From assembly GCA_016081115.2 (NCBI GenBank), contig CM071925.1, forward strand, positions 8,970,441-9,034,440: 64,000 bases of DNA, read 5' to 3'. The notes beneath the pieces were generated by a model. That model was given only the letters and a program-made list of their open reading frames with translations, made no database searches and had not been told where the DNA came from. The position numbers were made by a program, and so were the translations under genes. Shown here piece by piece: positions 11,301-23,357 of this stretch. The DNA is from Rehmannia glutinosa. Lineage: Eukaryota; Streptophyta; Magnoliopsida; Lamiales; Orobanchaceae. Each line of letters begins with the position of its first letter. Positions within the stretch are counted from its first letter, which is position 1.

Positions 11301-13089
11301 GATATGGTGAGCAAGGTTGATCCCACAAGAACTAATAAATTAATCTACTAAGTATTGATATTATGATAACACTGTTTTTATTTAGACGATCGAATTGTGA
11401 TTGATGATTTATAAAAACTACGAATATATTCTATCATAAAACTAACAAAGCAAAGAATCACAAGTGAAAAGATCAAGTAAATGGATGGATTTCAAGGCTA
11501 TGGTTTTAGTTAATCACTCTCTTGTAATCAGATCAATCAACCCAAAGTTATTATTTACTTCCCTATAAGATGATCACACAAGTTATTTATTCTCTCTCTC
11601 TCTCTCGACAAAATAAACATGTTGATTGGATTACATATGCTAGCATCTCTACTCAACATAGAATAACCAACTCCTAAAAGCATAATAGATCAATAAATCC
11701 TCACAAATAATCATGGACTTCTCAATCATGTAATATATTCATGTCAAGTACTCAAGATTTAGTATGGAAACTCATCTCTCGATTTATGAATCAACACATC
11801 AAACATGCCAAATCATTAGTCAATTGATAAAACAACAATAAAACAGAGTACTCGAATAGGGTTCGAACTATAACTTCAATTAAAACCAATCATCCAACAA
11901 GAGGTAAATTAACCTACTCCCAAGGCCCGAAATCACAAGATGTTTAGCCGGACATAGGAAAAGAAGAATTCATAGATAAATTATTCATATCCACATCAAC
12001 TAGATGAAAAATTAAATACAATGGAGAAAAAAAAACTCATGGATATCGATGGATCTCTCAATCAATCTTCAATCCTTAAGCGTGGATGTGATCTTGACTT
12101 TTCTTGCAGTTCCTCTGATGGCTCGGAAGCTACTCCTAAAAACAGCCTAGGCAAGTGCACCTATCGTTTATAGCAAAGCTAATCGAGTATCGAGTGTCAT
12201 TCCCACGAGGACTATGAGTACTAGTAATTACCATCTTTTTATTATCTAGCCTACAAATTTGCCAAATAGTTTGTTGCAAAAAAAAAAAAATAAAATAAAA
12301 CGAAGGCAAATAAAAGTGGAAGAGGCAACTAAGAACACAAAGGATATTAGATGCACTCGGATTAGAAGATGATGGATATAAATGTGCTTGAATATGAATC
12401 CCTCTAGAACGTCTTTGTGATTTTATCAAAATTAATACAACCATAACCCTTAAATTTTAACCATCCCTTAACATATTTTCATGCTTCATGGACCGTAGGC
12501 ATTCCTAAATTAAGTTAAACCCTCTGTCGAGCGTGAATAACTCCTAACCTCAAGTTGATTAACTGAAATCTCTTTCTAGTTAAAACCCCCGAGATTGCAT
12601 TAACGATTTGTGAATTCCCATATTAGGTTTGACCCTAATCCGGAAGATCTATGTCGTCCTATATCTAGGATTGCATGCAACTCCTTTCACTTATGTTGGT
12701 TCTATTTCACCATGAATCTCTCGATTTCCCGGTAAAAAATAAACTTCGAATCAATATTGCGCATATACCAATTCGAATAAACAAGCATTGTTTGATACAT
12801 GTTTTTATCTTAATTTTGATGATTTTATTTTGTCACCAAAACAATATTTTTAAAGGTTGTCCAAATACTCATAAATGATTTAAAATGGTTTTAATATTTT
12901 CCGGAGTATTTCCTCAAGTTTATTTTTGATAACAATGGACAACACTTTTAATGATTTTATGTCAATGGGTTTTTACTCATAAACAAGATTTCTAAATGTT
13001 GTCTAAATACTCTCGATTGGTTTAAAATGTTTTTACAAAATTTTCGGAGTATTTCTTGAGTTTTATTTTCGACAAAAATTGGACAATAT
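11301..13089. repeat. Interspersed retroelement-derived non-coding repeats
   Basis: The stretch contains GGCAAGTGCACCTATCG at about 12150 followed by ATTCCCACGAGGACTATGAG, wording that recurs widely in plant LTR-retrotransposon flanks, and CAATCTTCAATCCTTAAGCG at 12061, which has a relative at about 14547 (GATCTTCAATCCTTGTG). A (TC)n run lies at 11591-11607. The ORF at 12136-12444 on the minus strand is not protein-like. Confidence 0.4.
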
Positions 13090-14275
13090 TTATGTCTCGT
13101 GGTCGACCGGTCGCCCTATAGGGCAATCCGTACCTGAAGATGATTTTTGAAACAGAAAATGAGACGGAAGGAAAATCGGCGGTCGGCCGGTCGCATCAGG
13201 CGTCGACCGAAGTCCGGTCGGCCCGCCTTTAGGGTCGACCAGTACACTGCATGTTTCGTTTTGAAACAGAACATTTCTTCTTCGATTTTTCATTAAGGTG
13301 GACCGGTTGAGACAGGGGTCGACCGGTCGAAGCCTATGTCGACCAGTCGCCCTGTTGTAATTTCCAAAGTGTTCTTATTTCTCTTATTTATGTGCGAGTC
13401 GCCTGTGTCGACATGACAAAAATATGACCGTTTGTGTAGACACATTTCCTTAAATTGTGGGATTGATTTCTAACATCTATATTCTTGATTTTAATTGTAT
13501 TTTTCTGTAGATTTTCAATCCCCAAGAGGAGCCTATGCTTGATAAATCATCTCCTATAAATAGAGGAAGTTTTGGAGCAACCAATACAACAATAGAGATA
13601 CAACACAACAAGATACACTTCAAGCAAACACTTGGTCTTTCATTGTTATTATTCTTGTTGTAAATTTGCCTAGCTTATCACTTTCACATCCTTGAGGTCT
13701 AGGCTATTCTTGATTACACTTTGCACTCAAATTGTATTATTCATTATTGAGTTGTAATCTTGATTTTTGGTTATCATTCAAACACAAGATATCCTTGTGA
13801 GTGTTCTTGTGGTAAGAACACACTTGGATGATCTAGGTGATAGGTGCAAGAAGATTGTGGTGATCTTCTTATTGAGGTGTTGAAGAATTTGGTATTCTTC
13901 AAGGTTGAAGATTGTGGTAATCTTCACAAGGTGCCGTTGGAGATTGTGGTAATCTTCAAGAAGAGATTGTGGTAATCTCAAAGGTGGTGTTGAAGAAGAG
14001 TGTGGTGCTCTTCAAGGTGTAAATGTAAGTTGAATTTGTATTAATTTTGGTAATTAATAAAATTCTTTTTCTTTGAAATCCATCCCAGGATATCTTTGGG
14101 GTGGTAGAGGATTAGGCCCTAGGTGGGTTGAACCTCTTTAAATCGACGTGTGTTGTTTACATTCCGCACCTTTATTTTTGTATTTGAGCATTCGGTTATA
14201 AAAAGAGGGCGAAATCGAAAAGATGGAGATAATCTATTCACCCCCCCTCTAGATTATCGTAGCCGCTTGGACTTA
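13090..14275 (+). repeat. LTR-like dispersed repeat, copy A
   Basis: This stretch is homologous, in opposite orientation, to 60855-62480. It opens with several TCGACCGGTCG units, then has a promoter-like TCCTATAAATAGAGGAAG at about 13551, a block of short inverted repeats (13850-14015), CAGGATATCTTTGGGGTGG, and the border CTAGATTATCGTAGCCGCTTGGAC at about 14251. It has a TATA motif and no ORF, consistent with a solo LTR or a long non-coding retroelement region; I cannot name the family. Confidence 0.6.
13845..14020. repeat. Array of short near-palindromes in copy A
   Basis: Six units of about 19 bases can each fold on themselves: GAAGATTGTGGTGATCTTC, GAAGAATTTGGTATTCTTC, GAAGATTGTGGTAATCTTC, GAGATTGTGGTAATCTTC, GAGATTGTGGTAATCTC and GAAGAGTGTGGTGCTCTTC. 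The stem bases change together between units. The minus-strand counterparts recur in copy B. Confidence 0.8.
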
Positions 14276-15480
14276 CAAACATAACATAAGTGACTCGCAT
14301 AAAAGCATAAGACAATATATTAAAACATTCAAACCAATAAACACAAATAAGTTCTAGGGTTCATCACATTCAAACACTAGCGATTTAACTCATGATGGAT
14401 TTGAGAATGAAAACAACAATTAAACAAGAAGTTTCTTTCGAAATCAACATGAATACTTGAAGTTAAAACTTTCAAAACCAACATAAGACTCCCCTGTTGG
14501 AAGTATGATGATGAAGTGGTGGAGTTCATCTTCTTCTCCGAGCGATCTTCAATCCTTGTGCTTTAGCGCCTCTCCATGGTGATCCAAACCTTCTAACTCT
14601 CTTCCTCACCACAATATGTGTTTCTCCTCTCCAAAATATGAACTTTCATCTCTAAAATCTGATTTCTATGTATATAAATGAATGAATGAATCCTTCAACC
14701 CACACTCTTGGCTTTTATAGACATTATTTTAGAGAAAATGTTCCTTAATAATGTCATCTTTTGATAGTTTAATGCTCAACTTTATGAGTTGAGTTGTTAG
14801 GATCATTATTTCCATGTGATCATGTGGGAAAGTAAGGAATTAGTGCAACAAAATGAGGTGTAAATGTGCTCAAAAGTTGTCAAAAAGCTTGGTAGATGAC
14901 TTTTTAACAAATTCCACCAAAAATTGATGCTGAAAAGTGATCCGAACATGCCCATGTCGTCCAAAACGGTCAGGCCGTGCTGTTTAATTATGCAGGAAGT
15001 CAGCTGGACACGACCATGTTGGGGAACACGGCCAGGCCGTGTTGGAGGCTGTTTTGTGCAATATTTTCGAGTTTTTAGCTCCCGGCGGAACACGGCCATG
15101 TTGCCCAACACCCCCTGCCCGTGTTGGACCAAAAATGCCCCGAAATTACGCGTTTGGCTTTGGATTTCGAGCGTTTTTGCATCCTTAAACTCCCCGGTAT
15201 GTGTTGACATGAATCCATGGTCCGAAATTCACCAAAATTAGCCCCCGAATGGTCAATCTACACCAATAAAAGCACCTCACAGTAGTATGAACAATGTACA
15301 ATCAAAAACTAACAAAACTAACAACAAAATAACTAAAATTATACTCAAATACACACATAAAACATGCATAAAAAGACACTTATCATCCTCTTGAAGACGG
15401 ATGCTCTTTTCTCTATTTTTTGGATAAAAATGTGTGTATCCTCGTTTGGGTCCACCTCCTATCAATTTATACCCTCGTAG
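14276..15480. repeat. Retroelement-derived repeat with ACACGG-rich block
   Basis: About 14940-15130 is GC-rich and repeats CACGGCCA/GGCCGTG-type words, giving overlapping ORFs on both strands that are shadows of the repeat. Such ACACGGCC-rich tracts are common in plant LTR retrotransposons. Flanking sequence includes CATCCTCTTGAAGACGGATG at about 15385. Confidence 0.4.
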
Positions 15481-15639
15481 AATGAAATCTAATTAGATAC
15501 AAAAAGAAACTGGCAAAACCCGCACAGACGCATGGGCCTTGCTAAAGCGCATGAATTGCCCGTGCATCAAGTCGAAGTCATCAACTTTAACCCACACAGG
15601 CGCATGGACTCCCCGTCTTTAAATGGTACTCTATTGATA

Positions 15640-16560
15640 ACCATTCTTTATTTGGAGAAGTTGTATATTTTGTTCGTGTTTTGGTGGAATTGGATTTAAA
15701 TAAGCCCCTTCAAAAGTTTGTTATGGTCGAACGATTAGGCCATTGTTCCTTCGTTTCTATCGGATACGAAAATCTCCCAGATTTCTGTGTTCCTTGCCGA
15801 ATTGTTGGGCATAATATCAATCAATGTTGTAATACCAATACTAAAGAATCATCAAAGCTTGGGGAAAAAGCAAAAAAGAGGTTAATCCAGTCCGTGGTAG
15901 ATCATTGAATCGTGATCATCCTCTGGTGGGTAGGGAAAGGCTGTTGCTTCACAAAATTGGGTGCAAGTTAAAAAACGACATGGTAGAGTTAATGATATTA
16001 GAAAATCTATCCCGGAAGTCAACATAAAGAATTTCTTTGAGGCATTAAGTGGCGAAGGGGTCGAAGATGCAGTGGTGGTTGGAGACACTATTGATAGAAA
16101 AATCTCGAAAAATCCAACAGTTAATAAGGATCGAACCTTGGCAAAGATCGATAATGTTAATAGTGACATAACTACACCTTTGCAGGTGACATACCACTCT
16201 TCTCAGCACCAAAGTAATCATGTAGCTGACTTAAATGACGTAAGGAAAGAGGAATTACGACGAGAAATTACCGACGTCTCCAAGAACTTACCTTTGACAA
16301 CCTACGAGTTGAATTCGAAGAAGAGCAAGAAGAAGAGGAACAAGAAAAACTGGAAGCTTTAAAGACAAAGATAGGTGATCCCTCTACCACTCCGCTTGTC
16401 TTTCCCTTATATGATTCTTCAGAAGCTATGAAGTCTATGACAATTGTGCCTCATGGATCCTGGGGCCGACATTCCACAGACTACATTAGACCATCAAGAA
16501 GATACGCGAGCACGTGCTAAAACAACAACTAACTATGCCATTCGAAAATTTTGTAGAAAT
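15640..16560 (+). pseudogene. LINE ORF1 (gag-like) remnant with zinc knuckle
   Basis: The frame 15681-15908 reads VELDLNKPLQKFV, a typical link after the DUF4283 domain of plant LINE ORF1, then a CX2CX4HX4C knuckle (CVPCRIVGHNINQC) at about 15796-15837. The frame then breaks: 15961-16362 continues in another phase with KNFFEALSGEG and an acidic and lysine-rich tail, and a further shift carries it to about 16560. The product would bind RNA of the element. No endonuclease or reverse transcriptase follows, so this is a 3'-deleted or non-autonomous copy. Confidence 0.6.
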
Positions 16561-16562
16561 AG

Positions 16563-17444
16563 GCGCCCTTCGTTTAAATTATATTTTTAAGTTATTTTTG
16601 TTTTTTCTTTTTTTTTTTTCTGAAGTTTGACATTATTTTTCATTTGCTACCTGATCGGCTTGTGATTGGGATTTTTTCCTTTCTTTTATATATTTCCATT
16701 TATTTAAAAAAAATTCTGAGAATATGACTTGCAAATGAGATGGATGATTTATATAACTGGGTAACGAGTCTCGTGGATCGTGTAGGAGAAAACGACACGT
16801 AGGCCAGATCAGGATCTCTTGAGCGGATTATTCCAACCATAATCCATTAATTAATAGATAATTAACGGGATTGAATAAATAAATAATAAATATTATAATA
16901 ATAATAAAAGGATATTTCTGCCCACAGCACTTTTGAATTTTGATTATACGAAATATACATAATATACTGCTATTCAATAATTTTCTTCTTACGTCTCATT
17001 CAAAACCTTTTTTTGTTTTTATATATTAACGATCCACATCGTCATATAAAATTTTCAATTTTCAATGATGTTATCTCTTTAAAAAGTTGACCAACATTAT
17101 TAAGTATAAATTCTTTATTTACAATTGAAATCTTTTAGGGTTCATTTAAAAAAAAAACAGTATTTACGACTCTTTTCTAACTATCCAAAACAAAGGTTTT
17201 TTCTTCAAATGATAAATTTTCTTTTTCTTTCCTGAAACTCTTTCACTCATTTGACATAACGGTAATGTCTAAGGTTTTTTTAACAAGAAAAAAACTTTTA
17301 TTAATTAATCAAACTAGAATACATCGATAGGAGATAGAAACAAATACGTTAAAAAAATAAAAGATAAAACTATAAAAACATTTATAGCATTTAGGTTAAT
17401 AACAAAAATCGGTTTAAAGCCTACAACTTGAAAAATCGTATAGT
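16563..17444. other. AT-rich spacer, possible LINE 3' end
   Basis: Long T-runs at about 16598-16620 may be part of the LINE 3' untranslated region. No gene is recognised. Confidence 0.3.
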
Positions 17445-17452
17445 GTCTAGAA

Positions 17453-17629
17453 CAAGGGCGGAGATAGGGGGCCACTCCGGCCCCCCCCCATTTTTTAAAA
17501 AAAACGTTTTTTACACTATAAATTTTTTAAGAAAAAAATTTAAATTATAATTTATACGATTTTCGTGTATCGGCCCATCCCGATTTCGTATATCGGCCCA
17601 CCCCATATATTTTCCTGGCTCCGCCCTTG
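17453..17629. mobile_element. hAT MITE with 8-bp TSD
   Basis: The 8-mer GTCTAGAA is duplicated exactly at 17445-17452 and 17630-17637. The ends CAAGGGCGGAGATAGGG and reversed CAAGGGCGGAGCCAGGA form terminal inverted repeats of the CAGGGGCGGA type seen in plant hAT elements. The 177-bp interior includes a C-run and duplicated TATCGGCCCA words. It has no coding capacity. Confidence 0.88.
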
Positions 17630-17637
17630 GTCTAGAA

Positions 17638-18445
17638 TACCCATGATCATAAACTAGCGCACACTACCTAATGTGGGGGCACGTTCCCCCATAACATTTT
17701 ATCTTTTAGATATTTAGCATTTATTTCGTAGTTATGTTTTAGGAAAACAAAATGCGCCCCACTAATTGTCTTTAATATATCAATATTGTTTATTATTTAT
17801 TCCTAAAAAACACTAATCAATTAGGTTAAAAAACAAAAGAGTTCGGATCCTCTATTAAAAAATGTGTTTCATTCGTATTCAAAGTATCTTAAATACATGC
17901 CAAATGTAAATTAATGATGCCATTAGTATACTTGCTGTGATAATATTCGGAACATGAGATGATACATGGTTTGAAATAGAAAATTATATGCACAAAAACA
18001 AAGTGTTTCCTGATTAATTGTTTGTGGCGTAGTTTATAATTATATTTATTTTATGCCCCCATTATACGAAAATTCTGGATCTGTCTCTACCCATGATTCT
18101 AGATCTGCAACATACTGAAAACCATAATATGATTCATTCTCTCTGTCGAATCAAAAATTTGTTTGTCGAGATCGTCCACGTAAGAAACAACACCGCAATA
18201 ACATGGCGACAAATCAAACGTCACACCAGAAGACGAAATCGCAAATAAGAAAACTAACATATAACTCAAACTTATGTGGAAAAAACACTTATTTAGAAAA
18301 TAACTTGATAAAAAAATTGTAGATAGGGTGATTTCGGGCAAAAAATGGCCAAAAATCAGTCATACGACGAAGGCAATAAAAAAAGCAAAAGAAAGATAGA
18401 GTATGAGGGAAAATCAGGCTATGGGTTGAGGCCATATCTGGTGAT
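17638..18445. other. Spacer with possible second hAT-like remnant
   Basis: GGGGGCACGTTCCCCCATAA at about 17673 and ATGCCCCCATTATACGAAAA at about 18052, followed by TTCTGGATCTG, look like decayed ends of a relative of the preceding element. No duplication was found and no gene is seen. Confidence 0.3.
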
Positions 18446-18449
18446 GTGT

Positions 18450-19517
18450 AATTTAGAGCTGGCAAAATGTAGTCCGACATGTGGACTAGCCCGACCAACT
18501 TGAGGTTTGGGCTGGACTAACCCATGATTTTCTAGGCCCAAAAAAAGTCGGATCTATTTAATCCGTGGGCCCATTGTTAGCCCGACTTTTAGCAATGTCC
18601 AATAGTTTTTGTGTACAAAATACACAAATGGGTTGGACCATACATTTATGTGGGGAGAAATTACATGGAATACGCTGATTTTGGTCTCCATACCACATAA
18701 TACGCTCCTATTACTTTTGTACCTAATTTTTTTTTACTTTTGTACCTAATTTTTTTAAGCTCCTGTATATTTTTTGATTATTTTTTTTCGACATTGTTTT
18801 ACATGTTATATAAGTTGTTTCGATGTTGTTTAATTTGTTTCTTTGTTGTTTCTATGTTGTTTCTTTGTTATTTCGATGTTTCAGAATAACTTTTTTATTC
18901 ATATATTATTTTGTACATTATTTCTATTATTTCGGTGTAGTTTTATAATATTTTTAATGTTGTTCCAATAATTTTTTTGTCGTTTTCATGTAGTGTTCAC
19001 TGTATAAATACAATTTTTACCTATCTTTATGCTATTTTTATTCATATGATGCTTTAAATAACTTTTACGTTGTTTTCGGGTTATTTCCATACTCATTTTA
19101 ATGTTGTTCCGATGTTTTTTTGTTGTTTCCATGAAGTTTTTTTTATGTTTAAATACAATTTTTACCTATTTTTAACTCTTTTTGCTCATTGGTGTTTCTA
19201 TATTGTTTCTGGTTTGTTTATGTATTGTTAATTTCTTGGTTTTTTTATGTTTGCAACAATGTTGAAACAAAGCGTAAAAATATCTGGGAATTTTTGCCGG
19301 ATCGTATTGTTGTGCAAAAAAAAAGGGTGGAAATGTAAATTTGGGTAAAATTGTACCGGAAAGCGTAAAAGGCTAACATTGACTTAAAAAATGTGCGTAT
19401 TTGTGTCAATTGTCCTTTATGTGGCCCCACCAAAATTGGGCCGGCCCAGTATGACCCAAAATTTTTAAACGCGCAATGAGCTCGGACCGGCCTGGGGCGG
19501 GCCATTGACACCTCTAG
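18450..19517. mobile_element. Element with TAGAGGTGTCAA-type ends
   Basis: The left end TTTAGAGCTGGCAAAATG and the right end, reversed CTAGAGGTGTCAATGGCCCG, are imperfect inverted repeats; both are followed by GGCCGGCCC/AGCCCGAC-rich subterminal sequence, a layout common in plant hAT elements. The interior 18700-19250 is T-rich with many TGTTGTTTC and TTTCGATGTTG words, apparently a degenerate minisatellite. There is no transposase. Confidence 0.5.
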
Positions 19518-20149
19518 AGTAAGCTTAAAGATGTCAAGATAAGATTTTTGTGTTCTAATTTTACGGTTTTTCTTTACCCACTCAAGTGGCAACTGGCAGT
19601 CCGCACTCCATTACATCATATAGTGCAGAAAAGAAAAAACAAGAAGGATAATTACATATCATTTACCTCATGCCAAAAAGTGATGATAATGAATTGGTAG
19701 GCAGAGATGGACGGAGATAATTATATGTTATGAAAAAATCGTATATTTTTACAAAAGCATTGAAACTAGGGACAGATCTAAGAATTTATGATAGGATGGA
19801 TTAAAAAATGAAAAATTTTAATACCATAAAATTTATACAGTTTCTTTTCTATTATTCATTAAAGTTGTGCCCAACAAGGATATAATATTCATCAATAATA
19901 GAATTTGCAAATGGGTTCGGACTTTTGATGTGAATATTTGGTAATTGTTTAAATGGACGTACATAAGCTAAGAAAAATACTATATATGAGTTGGATTGGA
20001 TATGGGTGAGTTGATTAATAAATGGGGCTGAGCTATTATTGTTAATACAGGAAAAAAAAATTAAAGTAGCCAATTCTGGACTGGAACATAACTCCAGGTC
20101 TAAGGTAGATTTGTCTATGATTGAAATAATTTAAAGTTAAAATAATTTT
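19518..20149. other. Spacer without recognised gene
   Basis: AT-rich; the short ORF at 19852-20073 has no recognisable feature. Confidence 0.3.
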
Positions 20150-20432
20150 AGGGATAATTACAAAGTATCCATGAGGTTTGAGCTAATTAAACCCATAGAT
20201 TTTTTGAAGATGACAAAAATCTCATTGATATTTGATTTCGTCTTGTAATTTTTCTCCGTCATAAGCAAGGAACATTTCAAAAACTGCCCTAAAATTTTTA
20301 TAAATATTACAGTTACCCCCCTCCCTTAAATTTAAGACAAAATCAAACCTTAAGGAGTTTTTTGTAATTCTCAAAAATTTCTGATTTTTTTGTAATTAGC
20401 CCAAATCTCTGGTGGTGTTTGTAATTATCCCT
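20150..20432. mobile_element. MITE of the AGGGATAATTACAAA family
   Basis: The ends are perfect inverted repeats of about 14 bases (AGGGATAATTACAAA and TTTGTAATTATCCCT). The subterminal GAGGTTTGAGCTAATTA mirrors TAATTAGCCCAAATCTC, and the centre has CCCTTAAATTTAAGACA. The same family occurs in the introns of ACL5 and RPS3. At 283 bp this is the best-preserved copy here. Confidence 0.8.
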
Positions 20433-20720
20433 AATTTTTATTGAAAAGTAAAACTTTTCTTATAAATTGATGTTATACTTATTTGTCCATTAAAATTGAA
20501 TTTTCTGAAATGAAAAATCTCTTTACGATATTTTATTTAATTATTGTTTTTTTAATAATAGCAACTTAATAAATATTCCAAGATTTAAATGGATAAAATG
20601 TAGTAATGTAGGCATGGTGCATTATAATGGGCAATGGGAGTTTGGGAGAGGAGACAACAGCCGGCAGATGGTGGGCTGTCTCTCCAGCGTGCGGTTATTC
20701 CATTAACTATGGATTTTCTT

Positions 20721-20930
20721 TTGAGATAATTATATTTAACCACCACAACTTTACCTGTTTTTACACTTCACCACCTAAACTTCGATTCGTGATACTTTGC
20801 CCCCTGAACTATAAAAATTATTACACTTTTCCCCTTATGGACAATTTTACCCCCAGACTTTATACTTTTAATACAATAGTTCAAGTTAACCCTTTAAACT
20901 CTATTTTGTGGCAATCTACTACATAATAAT
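20721..20930 (+). repeat. Left arm of a large inverted repeat around the pararetrovirus
   Basis: GAGATAATTATATTTAACC followed by CCTGTTTTTACACTTCACCACC is matched in opposite orientation at 28735-28935. The arms are diverged but alignable over about 200 bases. They may be the two halves of one element or two independent copies of a common repeat. Confidence 0.6.
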
Positions 20931-21679
20931 AAATTTATTGCATTAACCATTAAACATGAAAATTTTTCTCCATAATCAATTTGTTTTTTGGATTTTTCGA
21001 GAAACGAGAATTCTTATTTTTTGTCACTTGTTTTGTTCGTGGCATTGTTACACCTACTTAGATCCAGTCTCTATTCAGAGGTTTTAAATGGATCATGTCA
21101 GGTTTCCAGCTTATAAACTCAACATGACATACATTAATCAAAATTCTTATTTCAAGTATAAGTCCGTATACAAATTAGGTCTATAGACTGAAAATGAACA
21201 TAGTCCATTACGACCATATCAGGCCCAACATGCTTCCGTAAAATTAATAAATCCCTTAAAATTCATACCTTCTTTGACCGAAATAGCACCGGGTTAAATG
21301 GTTCGCAACACCATCAGTCGGAAAATTACTGCCCCCAGATCGTTTGACAAACAACTCCTCACTGTTCAACCTCACCCTCAGGGAAGATGATCTCCAAGTT
21401 ATCCGACTCCTTCAGAAATTGTTCAGCACAACCTTGGTTCGTTTCCTACTCCAGGCGTATAAGTAATTCTTAAACGGGGTGAATTAATAGTACATCATGA
21501 ACACATATTGAAGCAGAAAGCCTCTTTTTATTAAGAACTTATAGAAACATTTATTACATTAGTAATCTCCTTTTGGGATGAGAATACTGGTTTAGGCTCT
21601 CATAGCTGAGGCTTGCACTCGTAAATACATAAAACTTAAAACTAAAACACTCAAAATATTACAAATTTTTCACTCAGAT

Positions 21680-21685
21680 TTTATT
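21680..21685 (-). terminator. Poly(A) signal of the pararetrovirus
   Basis: AATAAA on the minus strand lies about 50-55 bases downstream of the TATA box, the spacing that in pararetroviruses yields a short terminal repeat in the pregenomic RNA. A second AATAAA lies at about 21525-21530. Confidence 0.45.
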
Positions 21686-21733
21686 GTAAGAAAACTAAGG
21701 AAAATGTTCGATGTCCGACTTCCTTCAAATCTG

Positions 21734-21797
21734 CATTTTATAGAGGTAAGTCCAGGACTTCAAATCTTGTTGATATATATGACGTTTGCTTACGTCA
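21734..21797 (-). promoter_or_regulatory. Pararetroviral promoter with as-1-like element
   Basis: On the minus strand, TGACGTAAGCAAACGTCA (21780-21797) contains two inverted TGACG cores, the binding motif of TGA-type bZIP factors found in caulimovirus promoters. CTATAAAATG (21734-21743) follows about 40 bases downstream as a TATA box. The arrangement predicts a start near 21705. Whether it is active now is unknown. Confidence 0.65.
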
Positions 21798-21989
21798 TAT
21801 CCCACATTATTGCTTCGCCACGGTGGTTTTCTTTTTCTCCGCGCGACTCGGCCCATGTGATGTTTGTCGGGGAATCTTTTAAAAATTTGGTTTACGTGGT
21901 CCCCGAGGATAACGCGTCTTGTGAGTGGGCCCTTATCCTTTCGGCTACATGATCTTGTCGGTCGGGTTTGGGTCGAATCCTTTCCCAAA

Positions 21990-23350
21990 CTCGGGTTCTT
22001 TCATTCGGGGCATGCTTGTGGATCGGTCGATCCAACGACCCACATGCGCCATGTTACTGAGAATTTCCGGTAAGTTTCTTTGCTTAGGAATCTTGTTCTC
22101 CCAGAATTCTTCTCTTCGTCTCGAAAAGCTCCTCCGCAAATCCTATTGTTGATCCAGTCATTGAATTGATAAGAAAGATCCGTTTCTTTGAATTCTGGAA
22201 AAACTTAAATGGATATTTGACTTTGTCCATTTCGTTAGACAAACCCAAAGACCCCATGCTCGCCTGCGGTAGAAGCTTCGTCTTCGGAAAATACTCCTAC
22301 TAACATGGTCCTTCTTCCGGTGAAGCCGCCTTAATGTATTTTAAAGCATTTCCATCCGGTCTTCTTAGCTTGATGAATGAAAAGCTTCATTAAAGCCTTT
22401 TTTATTTGGTTCAGAGCCGCACCGATAAAATACGAGTTCCAAAATATCTCCTCCGGCCAAGTGTGGATTATTGGCCCAGGTCTCAGAACCGCTTCCCCAA
22501 TCCATTTCGGTAATTTTGAAATTTACGGGAATCTGGTGACACGGTATAGATTGAAGCTAAAGCCCCAAAAGTATACCATTCTTGTACTTCATTTGGATGA
22601 CTTCCTGGTTTCATCCAAACACGGGATACTTGCCGAGATATCAACCATTGTTTTCTGGGTTAATACCTTGTCTTGTAACTAGTTTCTCCCATTCGCCGAT
22701 ATACCTGCATAGGAGAAATCTTAATCTCGTCAGTTTGAACCTTAGATGTGCCTGTCTGTGGCCTAAGGTTCAACTCTCCCTCTTTTACCCCAGAGGTCTT
22801 TGGGTTGACTTGAAGACTCGGGTTGTGACACGCAGCTTCAACATTCGTTAAAGTTTGTACACCTCGGGGATGTATCACCCGCAACACTTGTGATTATGGT
22901 ACTTGAATCCATAACCCCGGGTTAGAGCCCCGTACTCTCTTGGCCCCTTTTTGCACCGTAGGAGATGCGGCCTGGAAGAGAGGCCTCAGCCGCTAAGAAC
23001 AATTGTCCTTGAGCAAACCTGGCATGCTCGTATTTGACTAGAAACGGATTTATGGTCACTGTTGAAGTCATCCAAGAACACGCATTGAGACATAACGTCC
23101 CAAAATCTCGATTTCTAGACTCTCCAGGTTTTCCCGAGATGTCTTACTCGTTTAAGGACTTCACAAAGAACGCGTCCTTCCATCTCGTGTCAAGAAATCT
23201 GCAAGAATATTTTCATGAGATTTTATAATGACAATATCATAATCATAATATTGACATTCAGCTTGCCATCTAAGTAATCGAGCCTTTTCGGTTTTGATTC
23301 AATTTTGTTTTTCGTAAAAGCCTCGACACTTGAATTATCAATTTTTAAAG
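21990..23350 (-). other. Pararetrovirus 3' coding remnant of unknown function
   Basis: Between RNase H and the promoter the minus strand holds short open stretches (for example 22660-22887) with gene-like composition but no recognisable domain. Such a position can hold the end of the polyprotein, a translational activator or a second ORF in different genera. ORFs on the plus strand here appear to be shadows. Confidence 0.4.
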
Positions 23351-23357
23351 TAAACTT

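Noticed and set aside
13845..14020. CRISPR-like array
   Set aside because: The units are contiguous near-palindromes without unique spacers, and the DNA is plant nuclear.
14806..15241. Overlapping ORFs on both strands (134 and 105 codons)
   Set aside because: They arise from an ACACGGCC-rich repeat block, have no domain and mirror one another.
21512..21565. Second, opposite-oriented pararetrovirus leader
   Set aside because: A TTATTAAGAACTT similarity to the primer-site flank exists, but it is short and the primer motif itself is not conserved.
21704..23228. Plus-strand ORFs within the pararetrovirus
   Set aside because: The viral signals and motifs are on the minus strand; these ORFs have no recognisable domain and look like shadows.
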